Source: Ostrinia nubilalis | Lineage: Eukaryota > Arthropoda > Insecta > Lepidoptera > Crambidae | DNA length: 64,000 nucleotides | Direction of reading: 5' to 3' | Assembly (NCBI RefSeq): GCF_963855985.1 | Contig: NC_087092.1 | Span: 13,640,001-13,704,000 of the forward strand | Program-made: the position numbers and the translations under genes | The notes under the pieces: generated by a model | Databases searched by the model: none | Told to the model about the DNA's origin: nothing | The model's input: only the letters and a program-made list of their open reading frames with translations | Part shown: positions 35,001 through 52,297 of the stretch, piece after piece | Layout of the letters: every line of letters starts with the position of its first letter | How positions within the stretch are numbered: the stretch's first letter is position 1

Positions 35001-37181
35001 ATCTGTGTTTAGTGCTGGTCCTTAGTTTAAATAGAATAGATAGGAATAAAGATACAATTTGAAAAATTAAATTCGTAACAAAAACTTGAGGATTCATTAT
35101 TTTGAATGAACCTTCTATACTTACGAGAAAAAGTATGGAATCACCCCTTTGTGTTCCAAGCGATCTTAAGAACTGAATGACTATGTATTGTATGTATCTA
35201 TGGTATCAATTTTAAGTTTATAATATCTCCTTTAAAATGGTACCATTTTTATTGATCTTCTATTAGTCATTTAGTTCTTATGATCGCTCGGAATAAATAG
35301 GGTGATTCCATATTTTTGCTCGCGAGTGTATAATGTAGAGATGCACCGAATGTTCGGTTGAATATTCGTATTCGGTACATTCGGCATATTTTTTTATGTT
35401 CGTATTCGGCCGAATGTTCGGTAGAATTGCCGAATAATTACCGAATATTAAAAGTATTGTTAACAATTAAAAAAATAATATTTAATTAAACAGTTTGGTT
35501 AACTAATTACTAAATAAGTGTGGTTTATAGCGAAAGTATTTTATAGTTTTTGAAAATGAACCAGACACTACTTGTACCAATTATTTATTGTAAAATAAAA
35601 AGATTAATTTAATTTTTATGAAAATGAAAATTTTAAGGACACTGCCAACACTGCTTTGAGTAACAAACAACTATTTTCAGAAAACTTTTTTTAGAATAGT
35701 TGTAATGTAATAACTACTGTCTTAAGGAACCAACACAAGTAGGTATTCAAATATGTTTATAAAATTAAATAAGTTTTTTTAAATAAATGTATGCTAGTGA
35801 ATGGTGAACTAGGAATTGTTATAACTATTTGTAGTTTTAATTCAATGTAAGTCAAATAAGATTCTTTAAAATCAACAATAAACAAATTATATCATCCGTT
35901 CACAAATGAAAATAAAAAACAAATTTATAGAAACTTTAAGAGTCAACATTAGTCGGTAATTTAAGTTTTAATCAAATTTGAACCGAATGATTCGGCCGAA
36001 TATTCGGTTCGGTACATTTTGAACCGAATATTCGGCCGAACATTCGTATTCGGTTCAATCTACATTCGGTGCATCTCTAGTATAATGTATATGATTGTAT
36101 TTTTTCACATAAGCATGATACTGATAAATGATAATATTCAAACTGAGATCATGCCTTTGTAAATCTACGGCGCTATTTTTATGGTAATGAATTCTTGAAT
36201 AGGCAATGGAATAGTTTTCCATAGTTTGATCCGCAAAGGTCACCCCGGTCAAGGGGCGAGCCTAACACAATAACTGACAATGGTGTGTACATTTATCGCG
36301 AACGTGCTATCTTGGCGCTGCGAACTTTGTACCAACATAAAAAAATAACTTCTTAATTCGACATGACTGCTTTCTTGTTACTTTTTTGTAAAAAGAAGAA
36401 ATCTATTGTCTCCTGATCACGGGTACGTTTGTGTAAATATAAAACCTATCACAGACATATATGTTTCGAGTTAATAATTTTGATTCATCACGCGTCAGAA
36501 AAAGTAGATCGATTTATTTTATGAGTTAGAATTGTAAAAACGTGGAAGTTTAGATTACTTAGGCCCGTTTTATAAAATAATACGAATCTGAATCACGTTT
36601 CTGATGCATTGAGACCGAATTAGTGCAGTAAATAGTAAAAAATACACGTATTTGCGCTGGTAGGGTAAAAAAAGAATGCGACATGTAAAGGCTCCGTAAG
36701 AGCATTTGACAATTTGTAATAACTAATTCGATTAGTCTATGCAAATAAAGATAATTTTGATTTTTATTTTCATGTAATAATATGGCAGGTTTTCCATAAA
36801 GCGTAGGTCCATTATTAGAATGAGGGCTATCGTTTTTATACTTAATAACAGTTGGCACCCCTGGCGATTGACAGGACCTTACTCTACAGTGGCGCCATCT
36901 TGATGAGTGCAAATGCGATAGTCCTCCTACCACTTTAGCGCTCACCAGTTGGTGCCACTGTCTTCGCTACTAGTAAGTGACAGGACCTTACTCTACAGTG
37001 GCGCTAACTGGTGAGCGCTAAAACGATAGCCCTCATTGCAAGTAATGTTGTGTTTGTTTTTGGCAGTGAATCGTCGAAGGGTCCCGGGCCGCTGGGCGCG
37101 GGCGGGGGTGCGGGCGGGGGCGGGGCGGCGGCGGGCGAGTTCGGGCGCGCGGGCGACGAGCCCGAGGGCGCCGCGCAGTGA
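17097..37181 (+). CDS. BTB/POZ transcription factor, BEN-domain isoform
   Basis: Eight exons: 17097-17297, 21016-21201, 23876-24368, 24448-24504, 28303-28427 (start +/-3), 31165-31487, 34466-34558 and 37067-37181. All phases match and the stop is TGA, giving about 530 residues. Residues 8-125 are a tramtrack-group BTB domain ([40 protein letters not shown], then [11 protein letters not shown] in exon 2), a dimerisation module. Exon 3 encodes a Ser/acidic linker. Residues about 355-461 form a BEN domain ([53 protein letters not shown]), a DNA-binding fold. The tail is Pro/Gly/Ala-rich. BTB plus BEN is the architecture of vertebrate NAC1. The gene may also end in zinc fingers (24918-25183). I cannot name the insect orthologue. 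Confidence 0.85.
19480..19551. mobile_element. Short hairpin MITE carrying a piece antisense to BTB exon 2
   Basis: Arms GATCCGTGAGCACGTAGAAT and ATTCTACGTGCTCACGGACC. The same terminal sequence (GTGAGCACGTAGAAT) is found in the larger MITE at 52558-52753. The loop reads, on the minus strand, TCCTCACCCCATAATATT, identical to the 5' part of BTB exon 2 and its two partial copies. Confidence 0.7.
20484..20883 (+). pseudogene. Two tandem partial duplicates of BTB exon 2
   Basis: Units of about 200 bp contain upstream intron, the acceptor gtttgttccag and the first 66 bp of exon 2. The exon-like parts lie at 20618-20683 and 20818-20883, and the true exon begins at 21016 (steps of 200 and 198 bp). 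After the 66 bp both copies run into intronic sequence. In copy 1 the frame hits TAG at 20705-20707, so use of a copy would truncate the BTB domain. Confidence 0.88.
22060..22225 (-). mobile_element. Non-LTR retrotransposon 3' end fragment
   Basis: Read on the minus strand it encodes the C-terminal reverse-transcriptase-ORF signature of RTE-like LINEs ([19 protein letters not shown], then LGEAYVQ-like residues), ending in a TGATGATGATG simple repeat tail. It is truncated at 5'. Related pieces are at 45750-45912 and 48826-49130. Confidence 0.7.
22713..23736. mobile_element. 1,024-bp palindromic (foldback) element
   Basis: Two arms of about 500 bp, 22713-23220 and 23239-23736, are near-identical in inverted orientation, apart from scattered substitutions and small indels, and are separated by only 18 bp (ccacagaataataataag). 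Both ends read CAGGCCTG. The right flank (23737-23762) carries an inverted copy of the spacer. GTTCTAG borders both sides (22706-22712 and about 23760). No open reading frame. Foldback or MITE-type origin is inferred. Confidence 0.88.
24691..24846 (+). CDS. Possible 52-codon cassette exon of the BTB gene
   Basis: Preceded by gcctccgcag and followed by the donor gtgcga. Its length of 156 nt keeps the phase between exon 4 and the zinc-finger exon, and it has no stop in that frame ([13 protein letters not shown]...). No domain was recognised. It may be a real cassette or GC-rich chance. Confidence 0.3.
24918..25183 (+). CDS. Alternative terminal exon with two C2H2 zinc fingers (BTB gene)
   Basis: With the acceptor gttgttggcag ending at 24917, this exon joins exon 4 (donor after 24504) in phase and gives an isoform of about 400 residues. 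Finger 1 is [20 protein letters not shown] then IH, and finger 2 is [20 protein letters not shown] then QH. Both are C-X2-C-X12-H-X4-H, typical of the paired fingers of BTB-ZF proteins such as Broad, Tramtrack and Lola. A proline-rich tail precedes a TAG stop. GC content is very high. An earlier in-phase acceptor at 24690 is possible. Confidence 0.8.
28428..34465 (+). other. BTB gene introns 5 and 6
   Basis: Introns 28428-31164 and 31488-34465, interrupted by the BEN exon. AT-rich, no protein-like frame. The only structure noted is a 22-bp stem hairpin at 33541-33604. Confidence 0.5.
33541..33604. repeat. Hairpin with 22-bp stem
   Basis: TTTTTGCTGTCCCTTGTTAC continuing TG pairs with CAGTAACAAAGGACAGCAAA further on, with one mismatch over 22 bp. 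The 20-nt loop contains a secondary gagtgg/cactactc stem. The size is compatible with a miRNA-like precursor or a very short MITE. Confidence 0.6.
34655..34832 (-). mobile_element. LINE 3'-end debris, two fragments
   Basis: CGTTCGTTTCAGCCAAATGA followed by cgtccactgctggacaaagg, and a second copy at about 34785-34825. These are complements of the 3' end that reads ...gacgtcatttggctgaaatg in the fragment at 49308-49470. Confidence 0.6.
35118..35330. mobile_element. MITE with TATAC...GTATA ends in BTB intron 7
   Basis: Inverted repeat: left TACGAGAAAAAGTATGGAAT then caccc, right gggtg then ATTCCATATTTTTGCTCGCG. The arms extend through aagaactgaatgact. The outermost bases are TA-containing, as expected for Tc1/mariner-type MITEs. 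A hAT element is inserted at its right end. Confidence 0.65.
35336..36079. mobile_element. hAT-type non-autonomous element, 744 bp
   Basis: Ends are 18-bp perfect inverted repeats TAGAGATGCACCGAATGT. An exact 8-bp target duplication GTATAATG flanks it (35328-35335 and 36080-36087). Subterminal CCGAATATTCGG-like palindromes are abundant. The interior is AT-rich with no transposase. The 8-bp duplication and TAGAGATG-type ends are diagnostic of hAT. Confidence 0.9.
36820..37036. mobile_element. MITE copy 2 (ATGAGGGCTATCG family), BTB intron 7
   Basis: 217-bp intact copy with ends ATGAGGGCTATCGTTTTT and AAAACGATAGCCCTCAT. It ends 30 bp before the last BTB-BEN exon (37067), so the branch point and pyrimidine tract of that intron lie at or against the element border. 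Confidence 0.9.
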
Positions 37182-40100
37182 TGCCGCGTGCGCGCCGCAC
37201 GTCTGTTGCATATCAATTTCATAATCTTGTTATTTTTTACCAAAAATAAGAGAAAATCGAACGATACTCATCGAGCGCCTCGTCGGCGCCGCGGACGCCG
37301 CCCACCGGCGTGCATCAGCGTCCGGCGGCCGCGGCGACCGGCGACGGCGGCGAGTCGCACGTGTAAAATATTCATATTTATTTAGGTGATATTTTTCTAT
37401 TGGCTACTGATAAGATTTTATCTCGTTATGTATCCGCCGGCCGCGCCGGGGTGCATTGTCGTACGTAAGGAGGTGTCGTGCCCGAAGCTCTAGCAATAAT
37501 TTATCAGGTTCCTAAGACATGTTTTGTAGTTAGGTTCTATTTGCACGAATTTTTCGCGAACACTGCCGCTTGTTTTCTAAATTTTTTTTTCGAGGATATT
37601 AGTCGTTTAGTCGCTTACTTTATTTTATAAAAATGAGTCATTTTCAGAGTTACGTTAAAATTTGTATATGAGGCATTTAAGTGCTGTACGAGGGACCGTT
37701 GCAATTGCAAAGTAAATATATCAAAATGGCATAATTTTTAGGACTAACATAGAGATATTATAGTCATTTCGTTTTATAGGTGTAAATGATAAAGAATTTA
37801 TTTTGGAGTGTCAGGTTTGGATATTGTAAAGTCTTTGGAGAGCTGTGATCATGAGGGATATAATATAAAGCAGTCATATTTTTAAAATATACAATTAAGA
37901 GTTATTACGTAATATTATCGAGTGTACAGAATAACCCGCGCGAGTCGCGGGCGCGCCGGCGGCGAGCGGGCGAACATCGCGCGCACGTATTTATCATATC
38001 AAAAAAAGCAATAACTATTATTTGATAAAAAGAATACTATTTTTAATTTTTAAATACTATTTTAAAGTTGTTAATGATGTAGTTAGTAAATTTAAAAAAA
38101 TATCTTGGATGTCCACAGTCATTTATATTGTTCTTTTGAACGTAAACTGAAATCCTCATAATAATTATGTCTCACATTATACGTCATATCATTTAACTTA
38201 GTTTTTTGACGTTTCGATGATATCGTACATTTTGTACAATAACGTATTTTATAGATCCGGTCGTTTAGCCGTTTGAAACGTGCATGCATATCGCAGATAT
38301 AATATGTATTCGTATTAGATCCTGTTGACCGGGGTAGTGAAGTAGACACAACCACAACACGAGAACGACAATCCAGCTGCCTGCGGGCCGAGCACCTGCC
38401 CGCAGCGGCCCGCATTGGTGTACCTATCATAAGTTACAGTTACCAGAGTTAGGGTATTTTAGTAGTCACGCAGTGCTACGTAGTGAATCTTACTAACTTG
38501 AACTATTTTGCGATGCCAATCGAAGGTCTTAATGCTCAATTTTGCCAAATTTTACTTGCCGAAAACGCGTCTTGTCTATTATTTTGTGTTTAATCTGTAG
38601 TGCAGCCGTTCCCGACTCTCAGGTCTCTTTTAGATTATTTGAATACGATGGGAATGGTCATGGTTGCTCAATAGGGTGTGTTACATGGTGGGTTTATGTG
38701 AATTATCTTTACCTAAATTGGAATTTTGGCCCAATCAAAGTTATATCATTAGGAAAATAAATTGAAATTTTAATTATAAATTAGGAAGAATAAATTGAGA
38801 GTTTAAAGAATTTGCAAGTATAAATACTTATGTGACGAATGCTCGAGATGCAATATGTTAATTTAGTGCCAAATGATATAAGTTAACTCGTAGCAATATA
38901 TTGTATCCTAATGCTCTTGTGTAATTTCTCACGTAGTGTTAATGACCTATGAGGTTTCAAAGGTTTCTTTTACAAGACTATATAATAATATATTTATACA
39001 GGGAAAGTGTTAGGTAATGTATTGTTGTTCGGATCTAAGAGTGTTGTTGAGGTAAAATACTCATTGTGGCGGGGTGTAAAAATAAACGTACCTTCCGACT
39101 CTCCCGAGTGACCGCTCCGCGTGCCCCGTCCAAGACGGGCGGCGCGCGGCCTTTTCTATCCTAGTCTAGTGTTTTGATATGTATATTAGAGGAATTTAAA
39201 ATTCGTCGCAATCGAATCGCAGTTAACCCGTCACGCGCCGGCGAAGGCCGCGCGTCGCGTAGCCCCTACCGTTATTTTTACACTCTGTATACTGTATATA
39301 GCACTGAATGAGCAAAGGAACAAGAGAATTTATTTACTCAAATAAGTTTTTTAATTATTTACTATTAATAATTTTTTACTAAATTTTAATATACATTATT
39401 TTGCATTTTATGATTGTAATGGCAGCTGTCCATATACAGTGTGACTATTGAGTCGGTCTTACTTGATTAGGGTTTCATAAATAAATTGTAAAACGATACA
39501 TCGAACATGACACATTGGGCACAAATATTTTTAACTAAAAATGCTTTAGTTTCTTTCGCTTGCTAATATAATGAATGAAGATAGTCAAAAACGTAACCGT
39601 ATTGTTCCTGACCTAGTGTCTGTTAAATAGAGTTAAGTGGAACCCTAAAGTGATTTTTCACTGAGCAGATATCTGTAACTTGTATATATTGAGAACAACA
39701 TCGATGCCACTGTGCGGAGCGTGCACAGCGTTGTGCCAAAATTACGTACTAGTCTTTAAAACAAATGTTGTTATCATTTTTCAGATTTTATTTAGTCCAG
39801 AATGTGTTTGTTCCTGTGCTGTGAAAAATAACATTTTCTAACAAATCAACACGCGGCGAGCGCACGATGTGGTTGTATTGTTATGTTTTGGTAGTCATTG
39901 TGGATCTGTTGACAAATCAAATAATTTGATGTAATATTAATAGAATTGGATTCGACCACATTGTGTTAAGTGTAGAGTTAACCTTTACCTAGTAGAACAA
40001 ATTATTGTATAAAACTACGATTTAATAATCGCCATAAATGACGACACTTGTAAATGGATTTACCTTGCAAGTTTTGCCCGTTGTCTGTAGTTTTATATCA

Positions 40101-41300
40101 TGATCTATATAAGTTGCCTTGGAGGTGGCGTAGATTTTAGAAATTATTGACAAAATAAAAGGCATATAATGCATTTGATTAGAATGCCATTTCCCTGGCT
40201 TTGAAAAATGGGATTAGGATGGATTGACAAAATGTATTTCCTTTAAAAGTTCCTTCATATAATTCTCTTACTTTGTTGTTTCTTGGCAACTAACGTTATT
40301 GTTATATTTTATTTTATACTTGGTGGCATTTATTTACTTTAGAAGTTTTATTTTTGGGATGGAAAGAAGAGAAGAGGGGGAAAAGAGATGGGAAGGAAAG
40401 TCACAGGTAAAGCCCTGGGCAGACCTGTGTACTTGTGAAAGGGGCCTTAAAAAAAGATTGTTTTCAATTTTCTTTTATTTTTACACAAAGTGTATTTTTC
40501 CAAATAATTAATCTACGCCGTCTACACCGCGACAGTACGCAGGTACTTTGTGTCATTGAATGAGTCAATCTAATAATTATGTAACTAGAGTTATGAAAGT
40601 TGTGTTGATTTGTTGTTATATTTAAATAGTATTTATAAAATGCACATTATAATTTAGCTTTGAGCTCGTGCAATATTATTCCAAATTGTTTATATAAAAT
40701 CTGTTATAATTATTTCTAAATTGTTATATAAATATTTTTGTAAACATAAAAGACAAAGGCAACTGAAATTCTATTTTTGTTGTGCATTTATTATGAAATT
40801 TTATCATACTAACCACAAACTCATTGTGGACTTAATGTCTGCGTCTGTGAAAACTGTTAAAATTAGGTACCTACATGCAGTAGATGTTTTTTTTTATATT
40901 TCTGATATTGTGAGTCAATTCTAGTAATAAAAATGTTCCCTTTTAATTTAGAATAATTTACTATAATAAAAAACTAAAAATAATGTTGCTCAACCGAGAT
41001 GCAATGGTAACTGCAATGTAGACATGAATAATTTTATGTAACGCCTATTTGTATGGATTATTTATCTGATATTTCAATTTTATTTGTGAGTTATGGCAGC
41101 GCATGTTAGTCTTATGTTTATTCTTAAGAGAGGCCAAATGTTGACTTGCTTACGTGAGACTGTTTTGCCAAGAATCAGAAAGTATATTATTACCTACATT
41201 GTTTTAAAATAAATGCTTTTATATGAAAATCAAAATGGTTTCTATTTTTTCCCTATCCTTTTTTACCCGACTGGAGGGTTGTTTTTAGTATAGAAAATTA
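37182..41300 (+). other. Probable long 3'UTR of the BTB-BEN transcript
   Basis: 4 kb with no protein-like frame. It has GC-rich islands at 37260-37370, 37930-37990 and 39090-39260 and many ATTTA-type stretches. AATAAA occurs at about 39070, 39478 and 41208; the last is followed by T-rich sequence and is the most likely end. Treating all of it as 3'UTR is an inference. Confidence 0.4.
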
Positions 41301-41331
41301 TAGATTTGTAGAGGGAAGGTTTACTATAAGT

Positions 41332-41590
41332 CCCTAGTGGATCCGATCGACCAGCAGATCAAGCGCCGCAAGTGGAACTGGATAGGCCAAACTCGCCGAA
41401 GGGATCCCGATCACATCCCCAAGCAGGCTCTGGATTGGAACGCCCAAGGACTGTGGCAGATGAGGCGAAGAAGATCGGCAAGACTTGGAGCGAGATCAAA
41501 CGCGAAGCTCAAGACCGAATGCGATGGAGGACTGTTGTGGACGCCCTCTGCCACATCTAGGGGACATAGGACCTTAAGTCAAGAGGGAAG
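41332..41590 (+). mobile_element. RTE-like LINE C-terminal fragment, frameshifted
   Basis: Encodes DPIDQQIKRRKWNWIGQTRR, then PKQALDWNAQG and, after a one-base shift, KIGKTWSEIKREAQDRMRWR then TVVDALCHI. This is the C-terminal pattern of RTE-type ORF2 proteins. The 5' part is missing and the frame is broken near 41460, so it is a dead copy. Confidence 0.8.
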
Positions 41591-41670
41591 GTAAATTATC
41601 AAAACATGCTTGCATGGAGCTATCCAAGATGCAACGTGGTTTTCTGCCGCAACTTGCCTTAACTAGGAAT

Positions 41671-43094
41671 TAGGCATGGAAATGATTGCTATTTTTCATT
41701 CATTTTCATTCTATGAAATGTTGATTTTTTTTCATATGATTTCACATGCGAAATTTCACAGGCAATGATTTTTATTCGCAGTGTTTTAATGTAGCTCTTT
41801 CATATAATGTGCTACTTTTAATGAAGTATGAATTATGATGAAGGATTGCTAATTAGCTAAAATATGAAATGTAACAATATCTGTTTCATTTATGTCGCAC
41901 AACAAAAAACAAACAGTTTCACAGCACATTAATAACCGCGCGACTAATGAAAATCATTCATTTCATCTGCCTGCTATCTAATGAAATCACACGAATCATG
42001 ACAAGGAAAGGACATCATCCACGTTTCATATATTTTTGGTCCAAAATCAAAAGTGCCGGCCAACAAAAAAAAGTGCTGTATTCTGACAGAATACGTCTGC
42101 CTTAGCATTTGTTACTATGGCACCAAAGCCGTAGCTCCACTGTGCGTCGAGTATTTGAGATCTAAAAGTCATCGATTATTCATACATTTTTTGTTCAAAA
42201 TCAAAAGTGTCGGCCAATAAAAAAAAAGTGCTGTGTTCTGACAGAATACGTCCGCCTTAGCATTTGTTACTATGGCACCAAAGCTGTAGCACCACTATGC
42301 GTCGAGTATTTGAGATCTAAAATTCATCGACGATTCATACATTTTTTGTTCAAAATCAAAAGTGTCGGCCAATAACAAAAAGTGCTGTGTTCTGACAGAA
42401 TACGTCCGCCTTAGCATTTGTTACTATGGCACCAAAGCTGTAGCACCACTATGCGTCGAGTATTTGAGATCTAAAATTCATCGACGATTCATACATTTTT
42501 TGTTCAAAATCAAAAGTGTCGGCCAATAACAAAAAGTGCTGTATTCTGACAGAATACGTCCGCCTTAGTATTTGTTACTATGACACCAAAGCTGTAGCAC
42601 CACTGTGCATCGTAGTATTTGAGATCAAAGTCAGTCGTTTCATATATTTTTAGAGCTCAAATACTACGATGCACAGTGGTGCTACAGCTTTGGTGCCATA
42701 GTAATAAATGCTAAGGCGGACGTATTCTATCAGAATACAGCACTTTTATTTTTTGGCCGGCACTTTTGATTTTGGACCAAAATGGATGATGTCCTTTAAA
42801 CCTTACACCTTTGAGTTTAAAGTTCATATTTAAAATGACCAGTTTCGTCCGTCATCACATCTCTTGTCCTTTTCTAACACGCACATGATCAAATCATTCC
42901 TTCTTACTCGCTCGGTCGCTTCGCAGAGCTGCGCTCACGAACTTCGCTCGAATGAATGAATGAAATTTATGCGATTCGTGATTTCGTTGACTGTGAAATT
43001 ATAGCAGTCTATGTGAAGTAAAATAGCAGGTGTGATTAATGAAATTCATTTCATATGATTTTTCACCTGCTATTCATGAAATGTTCCATGCCTA
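41671..43094. mobile_element. hAT-type non-autonomous element with tandem repeats, 1,424 bp
   Basis: Terminal inverted repeats TAGGCATGGAA, with an exact 8-bp target duplication CTAGGAAT (41663-41670 and 43095-43102). The interior carries four tandem units of about 155 bp and an inverted fifth partial unit. No transposase frame. It lies next to dead LINE sequence. Confidence 0.9.
42030..42785. repeat. 155-bp tandem repeat array inside the hAT element
   Basis: The motif AAAATCAAAAGTG recurs at about 42042, 42198, 42353 and 42509, with near-identical intervening sequence (tctgacagaatacgtc, gcaccaaagctgtagc). An inverted copy follows at about 42655-42780. Confidence 0.88.
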
Positions 43095-43401
43095 CTAGGA
43101 ATCGATCCTGGGAACTCTTAAAAACAGCTCCCTCTCTGATAGCTACTGAACAACTTTCTTTTTTTTAATTATTGAAATACCGATTTGCGTGCACATCACT
43201 ATCATCAAGATTTTTGTCTGTGCCAAATTCGTAAACGTCAAATATATTTGTCAAAAGTGTCAAACGAACAATTTCACAAGAAATGAACTGAAACGAATTT
43301 TTAATATTTAAAGCTCAATGAAATCAGATTAATTCGAATTGATTGAATTAATCCTTTATATATGATCACCTCTATCTATATTCAAGTTTGTTACTATTTA
43401 G

Positions 43402-43925
43402 ATGGCGTTTCCACAGCCTAATGCACAAAGAGGTTAGTCCATGTTATTTCTCTTAACTTTTTTTAATTTGTTTATTGTACCATCAATGTTTAATTGTGAA
43501 AAGAAATTAATATCAATAAGCGGTTTGGTTTCTAGAATTGACGAATAGGAAGATTCTGGAAGAGCTCCAGTTGAAGAAACAAATGCTTCTAAAGCAAGGA
43601 GCTGTTGCCCCTCTCACTGCTACATCTATCTCGTTATCGCAGCCGAGCCCCGTCAGCCAGCTGCCTATGTGCTCTATCCCACCAGTATCTGCTACTGCTG
43701 TAAGTTAATTACTAGAAAATCTTATAATACACTCTTTTTGAATGGAATTTATTGATAACTTTTTTTCAGGGCTTTCCACAACTCCCCGAAGCAAACATAG
43801 TGAATACAAGCCATCGTGCAGCTTTGCAACACGCAAACGCAACGTCTTGCGGTTTCTTCGTCTCTCAAGATTCCTCATTCGGAAATCAAATACTGCCAGT
43901 ACTACCTCGGTTTGATAACAAGTGA
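43402..43925 (+). CDS. INIP: SOSS complex subunit C (INIP) homologue
   Basis: Three exons, 43402-43432, 43536-43699 and 43770-43925, in phase, giving 116 residues (vertebrate protein about 104). SOSS-C is the small subunit of the SOSS1/2 single-stranded-DNA sensor, which with hSSB and INTS3 promotes homologous-recombination repair in the nucleus. Conserved parts: NRKILEELQLKKQMLLKQ near the N-terminus, a Ser/Pro linker, and the C-terminal block HRAALQHANATSCGFFVSQD then SSFGNQILPVLPRFD. The stop codon is followed after 7 nt by the METTL5 ATG. AATAAA overlaps the stop (43925-43930). Confidence 0.94.
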
Positions 43926-43932
43926 ATAAACA

Positions 43933-51692
<7,760 letters not shown>

Positions 51693-52297
51693 CACAAACT
51701 AATTTTATAGATAATATTAAGTGTAATTAGTTTAATTGGTAAATCTTCATCATTGACAAGATCATAAAGCAAGTCACAGAACTTGTGATATTATTTTTAA
51801 TATCTTTTTTATCATAAGTGATTGTTCTGTTAGAACAAATCGGAAAATGAAGTTTTGTATTTCCATGAATTACTTGTGAATATATTGTACGTAATTTGAT
51901 GTATTTACTAGGGTAAACTTAAACAACAAATTCAATGAATTGATGATATTTGTAATAAAAAAATATTAATTACAATCAGTCTTAATATTTACAAGCACAC
52001 ATACAACTTACAAAAAATAGAGTTATACATAATTAATTAGCTTAAATGCATGGTTGTCTTTTATCTCTCGAATTGATTGGCATGTTGGCTTCTTCAGATT
52101 TGTCTTTACGCACTTTTTAGCTCGGCTTGCACTTGACACAGATCGTCATAGTGTTTGTTGTATCGCGGAATTTAGCATGCAAATAAGCTGGTACGCCCAA
52201 AAAAAGTATTTTAAAAGGGCCTCAAGCATAGTTTCGCCTCAGCCTGTAATATAAAGTCATTCAGTTCAAGAGAAGACAAGACGCGTCAGTTCTCAAT
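51693..52297. other. Convergent region between METTL5 and ALDH7A1
   Basis: 600 bp holding both 3'UTRs. METTL5 polyadenylation signal at 51954-51959. No clear minus-strand AATAAA was found; ALDH7A1 may use a variant signal. Confidence 0.5.

Noticed and set aside
36993..37243. Minus-strand Pro/Ala-rich frames
   Set aside because: Complement of the last BTB-BEN exon; composition reflects its GC-rich repeats.
39070..39290. Possible MITE bounded by GTGTAAAAATAA / TTATTTTTACAC
   Set aside because: Only the outer dozen bases pair; the GC-rich interior does not, and no target duplication is visible.
42030..42785. CRISPR-like array
   Set aside because: Units are 155 bp head-to-tail repeats without spacers, inside a hAT element of a eukaryote.
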